64,000 bases of DNA, from assembly GCF_017115045.1 (NCBI RefSeq), contig NZ_JABXKK010000099.1:62001-126000 (forward strand), written 5' to 3'. Shown piece after piece: positions 1 through 8,298 of this stretch. Source of the stretch: Nostoc sp. NMS8. Lineage in GTDB: Bacteria > Cyanobacteriota > Cyanobacteriia > Cyanobacteriales > Nostocaceae. The position numbers were made by a program, and so were the translations under genes. The notes under the pieces were generated by a model. The model worked only from the letters and a program-made list of their open reading frames with translations, searched no databases and was not told where the DNA came from. Every line of letters starts with the position of its first letter. The first letter of the stretch is position 1.

Positions 1-93
1 AACTATCCACTCCTAGTTTTTGATTTGAGAAATACTAAGCATGATGAACTGTCCTCCTAATCACTTACAGCAGTTTTCATGTATCTGTCGTAA

Positions 94-118
94 GGACACA
101 GCAATGCTGTGCCCCTAC
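94..118. repeat. Dispersed palindrome upstream of groES
   Basis: A 7-bp perfect inverted repeat (CACAGCA/TGCTGTG) sits inside a GC-richer patch flanked by GGA and CCCCTAC. It resembles the perfect 28-bp palindrome at 6097-6124, so it looks like a degenerate copy of the same family. It is not a CIRCE operator. Confidence 0.6.
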
Positions 119-227
119 CTTGTGATCTATTGTCCTGAAAATAGCTGTAACTCCCCATTGAGTAACAATTGATCGCCTAATTACACCCATTTGTCCACAT
201 GAAGAAAGTTAATTTGGAGAATTTTGT

Positions 228-539
228 ATGGCCGCTATAACGTTGAGTGTATCTACTGTGAAGCCTTTGGGCGATCGCGTCTTCATCAAGGTTAGTGAGT
301 CAGAAGATAAAACTGCGGGCGGAATTTTTCTACCTGATAGCGCCAAGGAAAAGCCGCAGGTGGGTGAAATTGTGGCAGTGGGTTCTGGTAAGCGTAACGA
401 TGACGGCACTCGTCAAGCGATCGATATTGCAGTTGGCAATAAAGTCCTCTACTCCAAGTACGCAGGCACCGACATCAAGCTTGGTACAGAAGAATATGTC
501 CTGTTGTTTGAGAAAGACATCCTGGCAATTGTTTCATAG
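228..539 (+). CDS. groES: Co-chaperonin GroES (Hsp10)
   Basis: This is the 10-kDa co-chaperonin that caps the GroEL cage during ATP-driven protein folding in the cytosol. The 103-residue length fits the family. The conserved N-terminal stretch VKPLGDRVFIKV, the mobile-loop region around TAGGIFLPD and the C-terminal DILAIV strand are all present. A GGAG ribosome-binding site lies 8 nt before the ATG. It heads a groES-groEL operon with a 104-bp spacer that contains a hairpin (541-600). No CIRCE motif (TTAGCACTC-N9-GAGTGCTAA) is visible in the 227 bp available upstream, so HrcA control cannot be claimed from this window. The HIP1 octamer at 271-278 lies inside the gene. Confidence 0.98.
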   Translation: MAAITLSVSTVKPLGDRVFIKVSESEDKTAGGIFLPDSAKEKPQVGEIVAVGSGKRNDDGTRQAIDIAVGNKVLYSKYAGTDIKLGTEEYVLLFEKDILAIVS

Positions 540-540
540 T

Positions 541-600
541 CGATTGCCATTAGTTATTGGTCATTGCTACTCCACAAGCTGCCATAACCAATGACAATCG
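541..600 (+). promoter_or_regulatory. Hairpin in the groES-groEL spacer
   Basis: Arms at 541-557 and 584-600 (17 bp, two mismatches) are separated by a 26-nt loop and fill most of the spacer between groES and groEL. The structure begins 2 nt after the groES stop codon. It could be a processing or stabilising hairpin, or an attenuator; there is no long T-run after it. The function is inferred. Confidence 0.55.
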
Positions 601-643
601 CAACTGCTCAACCTACACACTATTAAAGGGAACTGGAATTACT

Positions 644-2284
644 ATGGCAAAACGCATCATTTACAACGAAAATGCTCGTCGCGCTCTGGAAAGAGGAATT
701 GACATTCTCGCTGAGGCGGTAGCTGTCACCCTTGGCCCAAAAGGCCGTAACGTTGTTTTGGAGAAAAAATTTGGCGCTCCTCAAATCGTCAATGACGGTG
801 TAACCATCGCTAAAGAAATTGAACTGGAAGATCACGTTGAAAACACAGGTGTAGCCCTAATCCGGCAAGCCGCTTCCAAAACCAATGATGCTGCCGGAGA
901 TGGTACTACAACTGCAACCGTTTTGGCTCACGCCATTGTCAAAGAAGGATTGCGGAACGTCGCTGCTGGTGCTAATGCCATCGAACTCAAGCGTGGTATC
1001 GACAAAGCCACAGGCTTTCTAGTAAACAAGATCAAAGAACACGCGCGTCCCGTAGAAGACTCTAAAGCGATCGCTCAAGTTGCTGCCATCTCTGCCGGAA
1101 ACGATGAAGCCGTAGGTGCGCTGATTGCAGAAGCATTAGATAAAGTTGGTCGTGAAGGGGTGATTTCTCTAGAAGAAGGTAAGTCAGTCACCACCGAACT
1201 AGAAGTTACAGAAGGGTTGAACTTCGATAAGGGTTATATTTCTCCCTATTTTGCTACAGATACCGAACGGTTGGAAGCAGTGCTAGATGAGCCATTCCTG
1301 CTGATTACAGATAAGAAAATTGCCCTGGTACAAGATTTAGTACCAGTACTAGAGCAGGTTGCCCGTGCAGGTCGCCCATTGCTGATTCTGGCTGAAGACA
1401 TTGAGAAAGAAGCACTAGCTACCCTAGTAGTAAATCGGCTCCGGGGAGTGCTGAATGTAGCAGCTGTGAAAGCTCCTGGTTTTGGCGATCGCCGTAAGGC
1501 TATTTTGGAAGACATTGCCATTCTTACAGGTGGCCAATTGATTACAGAAGATGCCGGTCTGAGGCTAGATGCCACCAAGCTTGACCAACTCGGTAAAGCT
1601 CGCCGAATCACCATCACCAAAGATAGTACGACCCTCGTTGCCGATGGTAATGAAGTAGCCGTTAAAGCCAGGGTAGAGCAAATCCGCCGGCAAATCGAAG
1701 AAACCGAATCTTCCTATGATAAAGAAAAGCTGCAAGAACGTTTGGCGAAGCTATCGGGTGGGGTTGCTGTGATCAAAGTTGGTGCCGCCACTGAAACCGA
1801 ACTCAAAGACCGCAAGCTACGTCTAGAAGATGCCATCAACGCGACAAAAGCTGCTGTTGAAGAGGGTATCGTTCCTGGTGGTGGTACGACGCTGGCCCAT
1901 CTAGCTCCTGAATTGGAAAGCTGGGCAAAATCTACCCTAGTAAATGAAGAGTTGACAGGGGCGTTGATTGTATCTCGCGCCCTGAGTGCCCCTCTGAAGC
2001 GGATTGCCGAGAATGCAGGTCAAAACGGTGCTGTAATTGCGGAGCGCGTGAAAGAGAAGGACTTCAATGTGGGCTATGATGCAACCACCGGCGAATTTGT
2101 GGATTTGTTTGAAGCTGGAATTGTTGACCCTGCCAAAGTGACCCGCTCGGCCGTACAGAATGCAGCGTCAATTGCCGGTATGGTGCTGACCACTGAGGCA
2201 ATTGTAGTTGACAAGCCAGAACCAAAAGATGCTGCTCCTGCTGGGCCTGGTGGTGGCGGTTTGGGTGGGGACTTCGATTACTAA
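644..2284 (+). CDS. groEL: Chaperonin GroEL (Hsp60)
   Basis: This is the 60-kDa ring-forming ATPase chaperonin that works with GroES. I place the start at the ATG at 644, giving 546 residues beginning MAKRIIYNENARRALERG. An upstream in-frame ATG at 557 would add 29 residues unlike the family and run through the spacer hairpin. The ATP-binding signature GDGTTTATVLA, the VTLGPKGRNVVL segment and the late GGGTTL segment are visible. The C-terminus is Gly-rich and ends in GGDFDY, unlike the GGM tail of many bacteria but as I recall for cyanobacterial GroEL1. The operon position next to groES supports GroEL1 rather than the monocistronic GroEL2. A strong hairpin terminator follows at 2328. Confidence 0.97.
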   Translation: MAKRIIYNENARRALERGIDILAEAVAVTLGPKGRNVVLEKKFGAPQIVNDGVTIAKEIELEDHVENTGVALIRQAASKTNDAAGDGTTTATVLAHAIVKEGLRNVAAGANAIELKRGIDKATGFLVNKIKEHARPVEDSKAIAQVAAISAGNDEAVGALIAEALDKVGREGVISLEEGKSVTTELEVTEGLNFDKGYISPYFATDTERLEAVLDEPFLLITDKKIALVQDLVPVLEQVARAGRPLLILAEDIEKEALATLVVNRLRGVLNVAAVKAPGFGDRRKAILEDIAILTGGQLITEDAGLRLDATKLDQLGKARRITITKDSTTLVADGNEVAVKARVEQIRRQIEETESSYDKEKLQERLAKLSGGVAVIKVGAATETELKDRKLRLEDAINATKAAVEEGIVPGGGTTLAHLAPELESWAKSTLVNEELTGALIVSRALSAPLKRIAENAGQNGAVIAERVKEKDFNVGYDATTGEFVDLFEAGIVDPAKVTRSAVQNAASIAGMVLTTEAIVVDKPEPKDAAPAGPGGGGLGGDFDY

Positions 2285-2327
2285 TTGTTAATCCCTGGCG
2301 AAAGTTTTTGCGTCTTGCCTAAATCTC

Positions 2328-2367
2328 AAGAGGCGATCGTGCCAAATTATAACGATCGCCTCTTGTT
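2328..2367 (+). terminator. Intrinsic terminator after groEL
   Basis: A perfect 13-bp inverted repeat (2328-2340 and 2352-2364) with an 11-nt loop, followed by GTTT. The stem contains the HIP1-like core CGATCG. The position 44 bp after the groEL stop fits the end of the groESL transcript, although the T-run is short. Confidence 0.7.
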
Positions 2368-2492
2368 TCATTGCATATTACCTCATCTTCCTCATTCTCC
2401 ACCCCGTATTCTTGCGGTAAAAAGATCAGTGCGATCGCTACACAAAATTTGGCACAGTAGTTAAGAAACCTAACCAGTTTTAACTCTAAATT

Positions 2493-3392
2493 ATGCCAAG
2501 GCCTCGTTTTTTCCGCTTCTTTCGCCACCTCAATTGGGGCACACTCAAAAAAACTTTTACCAGGACAATCGAAAGGCGACTTTTGGGACTTGCCTCGGAA
2601 ATCGCCTTCAATGCGATGCTATCCTTGTTTCCAGCAATTCTTGCTCTGATTACAGCCATTGGCTTATTGGCAGAATCTTTGCAAACCACCTTTAGACAAC
2701 TGGCGGTAGAACTAAGTCAAGTCCTACCCGAACAAGCTTTGGATCTGATTCGTGATTTTGCCACTACAGAGATTACCAACTCCAAAAACAGTGGTTTGTT
2801 TTCTCTGAGCTTTGCCTTAGCAATTTGGGCTGCTTCTGGGGCGGTAAATACCGCGATGACAGCCCTCGACCAAATTCATCAAATTCCTCCAGAAAACATA
2901 CGTCCTTTTTGGAAAGCCAAACTCGTCTCTCTGGGATTAACAGTCGGGACTATGTTGCTTTTAGTATTGGCTTCTTTCTTAGTGTTTACCAGTGATTGGC
3001 TGCTGGCAATAGTAGTACATGAAAATGCTTCTTTAATCTTTTTGTTACATCTTTGGCAGCTGTTACGCTGGCCTTTAGCTTTAAGTATTGTTGCTGTCGC
3101 CTTTGGTTTCGTCTATCGCTATGGCCCAAGCAAATGGAACTCAGGTACGCCAATGATGCCTGGAGCAATTTTAGCTGCTGTTTTCTGGGCAATATTGTCT
3201 GCCCTCTTTCGGTTGTATGTGGCGAATTTTGGCAATTATAATAAAGTATATGGTGCTGTAGGGGCTGTGATAGTTTTAATGCTCTGGCTGTCAATGAGCG
3301 CTGCTGTGCTGTTAATCGGCGATCAGTTAAACGTAACTGTGGGCGAAGATATGCGCTTAAAAGGGCAGTTGCAATCTCAAGAAAAATATTAA
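2493..3392 (+). CDS. YihY/BrkB-family inner-membrane protein
   Basis: A 299-residue polytopic membrane protein. After a basic N-terminus, the segment GLASEIAFNAMLSLFPAILA is the family hallmark, followed by about six hydrophobic helices. The motif FRLYVANFGNYNKVYGAVGA near residue 245 is also characteristic of YihY/BrkB (once misnamed RNase BN). The family's biochemical role is not settled; transport or envelope roles have been proposed. The gene starts with ATG, stands 88 bp before the DUF4112 gene on the same strand and may be cotranscribed with it. The family call is firm, but no substrate can be assigned. Confidence 0.9.
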   Translation: MPRPRFFRFFRHLNWGTLKKTFTRTIERRLLGLASEIAFNAMLSLFPAILALITAIGLLAESLQTTFRQLAVELSQVLPEQALDLIRDFATTEITNSKNSGLFSLSFALAIWAASGAVNTAMTALDQIHQIPPENIRPFWKAKLVSLGLTVGTMLLLVLASFLVFTSDWLLAIVVHENASLIFLLHLWQLLRWPLALSIVAVAFGFVYRYGPSKWNSGTPMMPGAILAAVFWAILSALFRLYVANFGNYNKVYGAVGAVIVLMLWLSMSAAVLLIGDQLNVTVGEDMRLKGQLQSQEKY

Positions 3393-3480
3393 ATAGTAAA
3401 TCCCTGAAAATAGTGATTGCAAAAGATCAGTAGGGGAGTAAAATATCTAACGATTCAATACAAATTTAGCGATCGCCTTC

Positions 3481-3987
3481 ATGTCTGATTCTCCTCCTCG
3501 ATTTTCGATGATTGAACCTGATGCCAAAGCACCCACCTTAAAGCGCCTGCGTCAGCTAAGTCGGCTTCTGGATAATATTATTACCATTCCTGGTACAAAG
3601 ATTGGTTTTGGTCTAGATCCAATCATTGGACTCATACCGATTGGTGGTGATTTTTTGGGAGTTATGTTTTCTAGCTACATCATCCTAGAAGCAGCGCGGC
3701 TGGGTGTATCTAGAGCCACTTTAGGTAAAATGGTTTTAAATGTGATCGTTGATGGCTTGGTAGGCACTGTTCCAGTTTTGGGAGACTTTTTTGATTTTGC
3801 CTGGAGAGCTAACACTAATAATATCAAGCTATTAGAAGAGTACTTAAAGTTTCCCAGCGAGCAAAAGAGTGCAGACAGATGGTTTATCTTTGCCGTTTTG
3901 GTGGGATTGTTGCTAATCTCAATTGTCTTAGTAGCATTGCCTGTGATCTTAATTAGAATCCTGTGGAACGCTTTAACAGGTGGTTAA
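3481..3987 (+). CDS. DUF4112 membrane protein
   Basis: A 168-residue protein with the DUF4112 pattern: an LSRLLDNIITIPGT segment, the glycine-rich hydrophobic GLDPIIGLIPIGGDFLG, a second hydrophobic segment ending VPVLGDFFDFAWRANTNN, then a C-terminal transmembrane helix (about residues 138-160). The family is widespread in cyanobacteria and other bacteria and has no established function. It lies directly downstream of the YihY-like gene, which suggests an envelope context, but this is only neighbourhood evidence. Confidence 0.88.
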   Translation: MSDSPPRFSMIEPDAKAPTLKRLRQLSRLLDNIITIPGTKIGFGLDPIIGLIPIGGDFLGVMFSSYIILEAARLGVSRATLGKMVLNVIVDGLVGTVPVLGDFFDFAWRANTNNIKLLEEYLKFPSEQKSADRWFIFAVLVGLLLISIVLVALPVILIRILWNALTGG

Positions 3988-4025
3988 AATAATCCGTAAT
4001 TCTTAATGGCCGAAAACGAAAAAGA

Positions 4026-4182
4026 TACAAGCCCCTAAATTTATTTATGGAGAAGCAAAAAAATGTATAACGAGTGGCACAGTGAACCAGCGCCTACGGC
4101 GGGAAACCCGTTGTAGGCGACTGGTTTTCCCGTTGGGCGCAAGAAATACGAAGTTCATTTACAAGCCCCTAAATTTATTTAT
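4026..4182. repeat. 23-bp direct repeats flanking an imperfect palindrome
   Basis: The same 23 bp (TACAAGCCCCTAAATTTATTTAT) occurs at 4026-4048 and 4160-4182. Between the copies lies an imperfect hairpin, ACCAGCGCCTAC against GTAGGCGACTGGT. This looks like a short non-coding element with duplicated flanks. It fills part of the 382-bp gap between genes; no ORF was seen there. Confidence 0.65.
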
Positions 4183-4218
4183 TGGGATCATTAATTTTTA
4201 ATTTTTAATTCGGAGCTT

Positions 4219-4263
4219 TCGTCCTTGGCGTCTCCAAGAGTTGCGACGTGACGCCAAGGACGA
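4219..4263. repeat. 14-bp perfect inverted repeat
   Basis: TCGTCCTTGGCGTC (4219-4232) is perfectly complementary to 4250-4263 with a 17-nt loop. It is GC-rich compared with the AT-rich surroundings and lacks a T-run, so it reads as a dispersed palindrome rather than a terminator. Confidence 0.65.
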
Positions 4264-4369
4264 GAGGCTACGTCAACGCTTGTAATGACGTAAAATCTTA
4301 GTCTGTGCATAATTACTATTAAACCCCTAGAATTAGTTCAATTATGTTCAATTATTTATTGATAACGGA

Positions 4370-5302
4370 ATGAAAGATTGGTGGCAAGCTACTTTTCCTA
4401 AAGGGCGGCAAAATCTAATTATTACTGATGCTAAAGGGTATCCTATACAAATTGCTTATGGCGAAAAAGGTGAAGGTAAACCGCTAATTTTATTACATGG
4501 TATGGGGAGTTGGAGCTACAATTGGCGCCACACTATAGCACCATTATCTAAATATTATCGGGTAATTTGTTTTGATGCTAAAGGTTTTGGTTTTTCTGAA
4601 AAACCATTATTTCGTAGAGAACATAGTGGGCATCAACTTATTGAGTTTAAAAGAGTTATTCAGGCATTATGTGATGAACCCGCAGTAATTGTGGCTGAAT
4701 CTTTGGGGGGATTAGTTGCCCTTGCCCTTGCTCAAGAAAATCCGCAATTAATCGGGCGGCTTGTAGTAGTAAACGTACCTGTTTTTACCGAATATCTACC
4801 CCATTGGGCTATGTGGTTACTAGCCCAAACGCCTTTAGAAATAATGCAAACAATTGACTCCTTACGTCTGGCATATCTGTTTGCACCTCTATTTAGAGAA
4901 ATTATGGCAATAGAAAGACGTGGGGTATTATTTGATCCCTCAATCCTGACACAGGAAGATGTCTATTGGATAACTTACCCATTTATTGAATTGCCTGGTA
5001 CAATTGCAAAAGTTGCCGAAGAGTTACAAATAGCCGCGCGAGAAATTGAGAATTGGCAAGCAAATAAGCCAAATATGCTCACCAAAATTCAAAATAAACT
5101 GAGTGCAATTAAGTGTCCTACACTAGTTTTGTGGGGTGAACAAGATAGTTGGTTTCCTCCTAGTCATGGTGAAAAATTGCATCAGCATATCCCCAATTCT
5201 AAATTACAGATTTTGCCTAACTGTTGTCATGATGCTTCAAGCGGTGCTTTTGAAGTACTGAATGCAGCAATTCTTAAGTTTTTACGTGATACTAATTTTT
5301 AG
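4370..5302 (+). CDS. Alpha/beta-fold hydrolase
   Basis: A 310-residue alpha/beta hydrolase. The oxyanion region LLHGMGSWSYNWR lies near residue 42, the nucleophile elbow is AESLGG (Ser near residue 112), the acid is probably the Asp in WGEQDSWF, and the catalytic His is in the late NCCHDAS segment. The cap region between the nucleophile and the acid is rich in hydrophobic residues. Many cyanobacterial relatives are unassigned esterases or hydrolases, so the substrate is unknown. The gene is monocistronic, with a hairpin terminator 10 bp after the stop. Confidence 0.9.
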   Translation: MKDWWQATFPKGRQNLIITDAKGYPIQIAYGEKGEGKPLILLHGMGSWSYNWRHTIAPLSKYYRVICFDAKGFGFSEKPLFRREHSGHQLIEFKRVIQALCDEPAVIVAESLGGLVALALAQENPQLIGRLVVVNVPVFTEYLPHWAMWLLAQTPLEIMQTIDSLRLAYLFAPLFREIMAIERRGVLFDPSILTQEDVYWITYPFIELPGTIAKVAEELQIAAREIENWQANKPNMLTKIQNKLSAIKCPTLVLWGEQDSWFPPSHGEKLHQHIPNSKLQILPNCCHDASSGAFEVLNAAILKFLRDTNF

Positions 5303-5311
5303 AGAATAATT

Positions 5312-5343
5312 CAGAATTCAGAATCAACCTGAATTCTGTTTTC
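5312..5343 (+). terminator. Intrinsic terminator after the hydrolase gene
   Basis: A perfect 10-bp stem CAGAATTCAG/CTGAATTCTG with a 7-nt loop is followed by TTTTC. It begins 10 bp after the stop codon at 5302. It is AT-rich but well placed. Confidence 0.7.
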
Positions 5344-5351
5344 ATAAAAAG

Positions 5352-5395
5352 AGAGTGGGAGGAAGCATATCAGTCAGCTTTCAAACTCCCACTCT
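5352..5395. repeat. Second inverted repeat after the hydrolase gene
   Basis: AGAGTGGGAG (5352-5361) pairs perfectly with 5386-5395 across a 24-nt loop. No T-run follows. It lies just before the larger structured element at 5399. Confidence 0.5.
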
Positions 5396-5398
5396 GCT

Positions 5399-5510
5399 AT
5401 TTGCTGCTGAAGTGAACAGGAATATATACAGACGTTGCCCGTTAGTTGGGGGCTAATGCGTACTTAAACAACAACGCCCATACGCATTTAATATTCCTGT
5501 TGCAGCAAAT
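5399..5510. other. Nested inverted-repeat element, possible structured RNA
   Basis: The outer arms are ATTTGCTGC (5399-5407) with 5502-5510 and ACAGGAATAT (5416-5425) with ATATTCCTGT (5491-5500); an inner 8-bp pair AATGCGTA/TACGCATT lies at 5455-5462 and 5481-5488. The nested pairing over 112 bp is more elaborate than a terminator. It may be a structured RNA or a mobile palindromic element. The rest of 5511-5786 is AT-rich and holds no gene that I can see. Confidence 0.45.
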
Positions 5511-5786
5511 GCTAAACCTAATTATTGATATTTATTTACTGAGAAAATACTCTGTAAATAATTGATAGAGATAGCTTTTTATGTTTACCAATCACTTAGT
5601 AAATAGTATTTTACAAAAATAAATTTGCTTACGTGGTAGCCCCTGATAACAAAACCCTTGAAGTCGTTTATCTTTATACAATTTAACTTGGTTAATCGAA
5701 AGCTGGTTGCCATTTTGGCAGGTTTTTAAATTTGCTAATTGCTCATATATAACTTTTTAAAAGCTCTTAAGCAGCTATAGCAATCC

Positions 5787-5840
5787 GATAGCGCAGCGGT
5801 AGCGAGTCAGACGCTCCTGCGTCGCTACCGCTGCGCTATC
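5787..5840. repeat. 19-bp perfect palindrome (GATAGCGCAGCGGTAGCGA family)
   Basis: The arms 5787-5805 and 5822-5840 are perfect complements around a 16-nt loop. The same 19-mer occurs at 25794-25812, so it is a dispersed repeat. Confidence 0.75.
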
Positions 5841-5966
5841 GAGCGTCTTTGATTTCTGAATCACTCGTAAAGAAAGGGAACGGAGAATAAAGATATAATG
5901 AGTTTTTTCAAAAATCAAATAGGAGTCCTATATGGCAATACAGTTCAGAATGAGCAACAAAATACT

Positions 5967-5992
5967 TGTAGAGACGGCGATTTATCGCGTCT
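5967..5992. repeat. GTAGAGACGGCGATTTATCGCGTCT repeat
   Basis: A near-palindromic unit also present at 11063-11092 and, with a different centre, at 13776-13810. The family (GTAGAGACG...CGTCTCTAC) is a typical Nostocales dispersed repeat. It lies inside a spurious 86-codon reading frame. Confidence 0.75.
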
Positions 5993-6062
5993 TAAAAACC
6001 CAAAATTGTTGCCAGTAGCCCTTAACCCAAGCGTATTGCCCTATATGACAATAAATAATGTG

Positions 6063-6171
6063 TATATAGCGGTTCTCGTTTACATGAGGTATACCCGTAG
6101 GGGCACGGCATGCCGTGCCCCTACACCTTGCGATATAACGTGTACCCCATCTGAATGAGAAACGCTATATA
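6063..6171. repeat. MITE-like element with TATATAGCG ends and a 28-bp palindromic core
   Basis: The ends TATATAGCGGTTCTCGTT (6063-6080) and 6154-6171 are imperfect inverted repeats. The core 6097-6124 is a perfect 28-bp palindrome built on GGGGCACGGCA. A related element with similar ends but another core lies at about 55053-55128. Confidence 0.65.
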
Positions 6172-6174
6172 ACA

Positions 6175-6207
6175 AGATTCCCGACTTATTTAAAAAGTCG
6201 AGAATCT
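6175..6207. repeat. AGATTCCCGACTT inverted repeat
   Basis: A 13-bp stem with one mismatch. A second copy with the same arms lies at 56090-56123, showing a dispersed family. Confidence 0.65.
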
Positions 6208-6263
6208 CAGCCAAGTAATTGGCAAAAAGTGTTAATTTAACGGGGTTTTACTTTACGGTAGTA

Positions 6264-6914
6264 TTAATACTGGCGTAAAATTGCAGACAATGAACTATTT
6301 TTACGAAGATCCATCAAGTCTGCTAAAGGTTCTGTGGGCGTATCGAGGTGATGCTTGTGTTCTGCTGGTAAAACCGTCACCAGATGCTTTGTCTTGGGTT
6401 GCATCTGCATAAGGGGCATCAGTTGTGGCTGTGGCACAAAAATTGGTTGGTTCTTAGGAAGATGTGGTTCCAATTTTTGGTAATGGTTCTGTGCCAAACG
6501 TGCCTGATGACGGTTAACCTCTTTTTGGACTTTATTGCTAATCTTTGTCCGGTTGAACATTCGGAAAATGAATAGGGAACCACTACCACAACTGAGGGCG
6601 ATCGCAGCCACCATCCATAAAGGTGTAGGATTAGTGTTCTCAGAGGGCGCATTAATTGGTTCTTCAACTATAACTGGGATTTTTTCTGGTTCTTCCTGTG
6701 TTATCGGGCCAGCATTACCTAAGCTATACAGCGCAAAGGCACCACCTCCCATAAACATGGCTAAAAACCCAGTTAGCAATAGCCAAGGATGATGTACAAC
6801 TAAATAGATCAGAACATTCGAGCTTTTTCTTAGTCTCGATTTCCTGTTTGTCAGCTCTGGAGTAGCCCGTCTTCGTTGGGTTGGCTCGCGCTGTACATTC
6901 TGACTTTTTTCCAT
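6264..6914 (-). CDS. Conserved membrane protein, function unknown
   Basis: 216 residues. A basic N-terminus (RRRATPELTNRKSRLRKS) precedes a hydrophobic helix at about residues 36-63. A Pro/Glu-rich linker follows, then a second helix (WMVAAIALSCGSGSLFIFRM, about 100-119) and a charged C-terminal tail rich in Gln, His and Pro. I do not recognise a named family. The layout suggests a two-helix inner-membrane protein with both ends cytoplasmic. It starts at an ATG and is followed by the divergently arranged repeat gap; ddl lies 201 bp upstream on the same strand. Confidence 0.75.
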   Translation of the reverse strand: MEKSQNVQREPTQRRRATPELTNRKSRLRKSSNVLIYLVVHHPWLLLTGFLAMFMGGGAFALYSLGNAGPITQEEPEKIPVIVEEPINAPSENTNPTPLWMVAAIALSCGSGSLFIFRMFNRTKISNKVQKEVNRHQARLAQNHYQKLEPHLPKNQPIFVPQPQLMPLMQMQPKTKHLVTVLPAEHKHHLDTPTEPLADLMDLRKNSSLSAILRQY

Positions 6915-7115
6915 GATTACTTTCAGATTTGTACCCCTCTAGTCAATAAATTGTACTGGAGGAGTCAAGCATCAGGTATCCGTAGCAAAAGTGTAGATTC
7001 AAGTAGCTTTTTTGTAAAATACAGGCTACCAAATTCGGTTGAGTTTTGCCAAAATTCTGTATTTATTGTGACTTTTCGCTGTAATAATCTGAAATCAGTT
7101 CGCTTATTTTCTCCA

Positions 7116-8216
7116 TCAACTAGGAGAATGCCTAGCGATCGCAAGTTGAATTAACCGATCAACTAATTGTGGAAAAGGAACTCCGCTATGGGCCCAGAGT
7201 TGAGGATACATACTCGTTGCAGTAAAGCCTGGCAACGTATTGATTTCGTTAATTAAAACTTCTTGTGTCGCTTCCACATAGAAAAAATCTACCCTTGCCA
7301 ACCCAGCAGCATCAACAGCTGCGAAAGCCTGCAAAGCCATGTCTTGAACTTGACGAGCGATCGCATCTGGAAGCGGTGCAGGTATCAGTAAATCTGCTCG
7401 ACCTTCAGTATATTTAGTTTCATAATCATAAAAATCGCTGTCATAAGTAATCTCTCCAACGATAGAGGCTTGGGGTTGATCGTTACCTAAAACGGCACAC
7501 TCAACTTCCCTGGCAACGACACCAGCTTCTACAACTAATCGGCGATCGTAACTGGCAGCACTATCTAAAGCTGCTTCTAATTCTTGGCGCGATCGCACTT
7601 TCGCAATACCCACTGATGAACCCAAATTCGCAGGCTTGACAAAAGCGGGATAACCTAATGCTGCCTCAATGTCATCACAAAGTTTCGGAAATACGCAAGG
7701 ATTAGACCAAACCTGCGCTCTCGTAATCGCCTTATATTTTACCTGTGGTAGTCCCGCTTGCTCAAAGGCAATTTTCATGGCAATTTTATCCATCCCCATT
7801 GCCGAACCTAACACCCCAGAACCCACAAAGGGAACCTGCATCAAAGTCAGTAACCCTTGAATTGTCCCATCTTCACCATTGGGGCCGTGGAGAATGGGAA
7901 ACCAAACATCCACTTGGGCAACTTGAGAGGGAGATTGCCACTTACTCAGGGTTTGGGCTTGCGGGTTGGATGTCAGATTTCCTTCAGAAGTTGATTCTTC
8001 CGATTCCAGTAGTGGACTACCGGTTGTTAAAACCTTTTGAGGTACAACTCCTGCAAGCCAGCGGCCATTTTTTTGGATATAAAAAGGCAGGATTTCGTAC
8101 TTATTAGCATTTTCCTCTGCACTTAAGGCTTTAGCGATCGCCCGTGCTGAGTTGATCGAAACTTCATGTTCTCCCGAACGACCGCCAAACAGTAACCCCA
8201 CGCGCAGCTTAGTCAT
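7116..8216 (-). CDS. ddl: D-alanine--D-alanine ligase
   Basis: An ATP-grasp ligase that joins two D-Ala for peptidoglycan precursors in the cytosol. It has 366 residues, typical for the longer cyanobacterial enzymes. Visible hallmarks are the N-terminal LLFGGRSGEHEVS, HGPNGEDGTIQGLL, the ATP-site FVKPANLGSSVGI, the metal-site region ARVDFFYVE and the C-terminal INEINTLPGFTATSMYP. The region between about residues 70 and 95 is a family-variable insert rich in Ser and Thr. Catalytic residues appear intact. It is likely monocistronic. Confidence 0.96.
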   Translation of the reverse strand: MTKLRVGLLFGGRSGEHEVSINSARAIAKALSAEENANKYEILPFYIQKNGRWLAGVVPQKVLTTGSPLLESEESTSEGNLTSNPQAQTLSKWQSPSQVAQVDVWFPILHGPNGEDGTIQGLLTLMQVPFVGSGVLGSAMGMDKIAMKIAFEQAGLPQVKYKAITRAQVWSNPCVFPKLCDDIEAALGYPAFVKPANLGSSVGIAKVRSRQELEAALDSAASYDRRLVVEAGVVAREVECAVLGNDQPQASIVGEITYDSDFYDYETKYTEGRADLLIPAPLPDAIARQVQDMALQAFAAVDAAGLARVDFFYVEATQEVLINEINTLPGFTATSMYPQLWAHSGVPFPQLVDRLIQLAIARHSPS

Positions 8217-8298
8217 TTTCGGTTCCTCGACACTTCTCCAGCAGATAGCGTATCATAACCTGCAAAAGTTGCCATCTTTTTCTTTGATTTCTTTTACT

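Noticed and set aside
1..227. Search for a CIRCE operator before groES
   Set aside because: No TTAGCACTC-N9-GAGTGCTAA or close variant is present in the available 227 bp; the only palindrome is a dispersed repeat.
5312..5840. A CRISPR array
   Set aside because: The palindromes here differ from each other and lack regular spacing or unique spacers between identical direct repeats; none was seen elsewhere in the window.
5898..6158. An 86-codon plus-strand ORF with a possible GGAG upstream
   Set aside because: Its frame runs through two dispersed repeats (5967-5992 and 6097-6124), which encode much of the peptide, so it is a by-product of repeat insertion.
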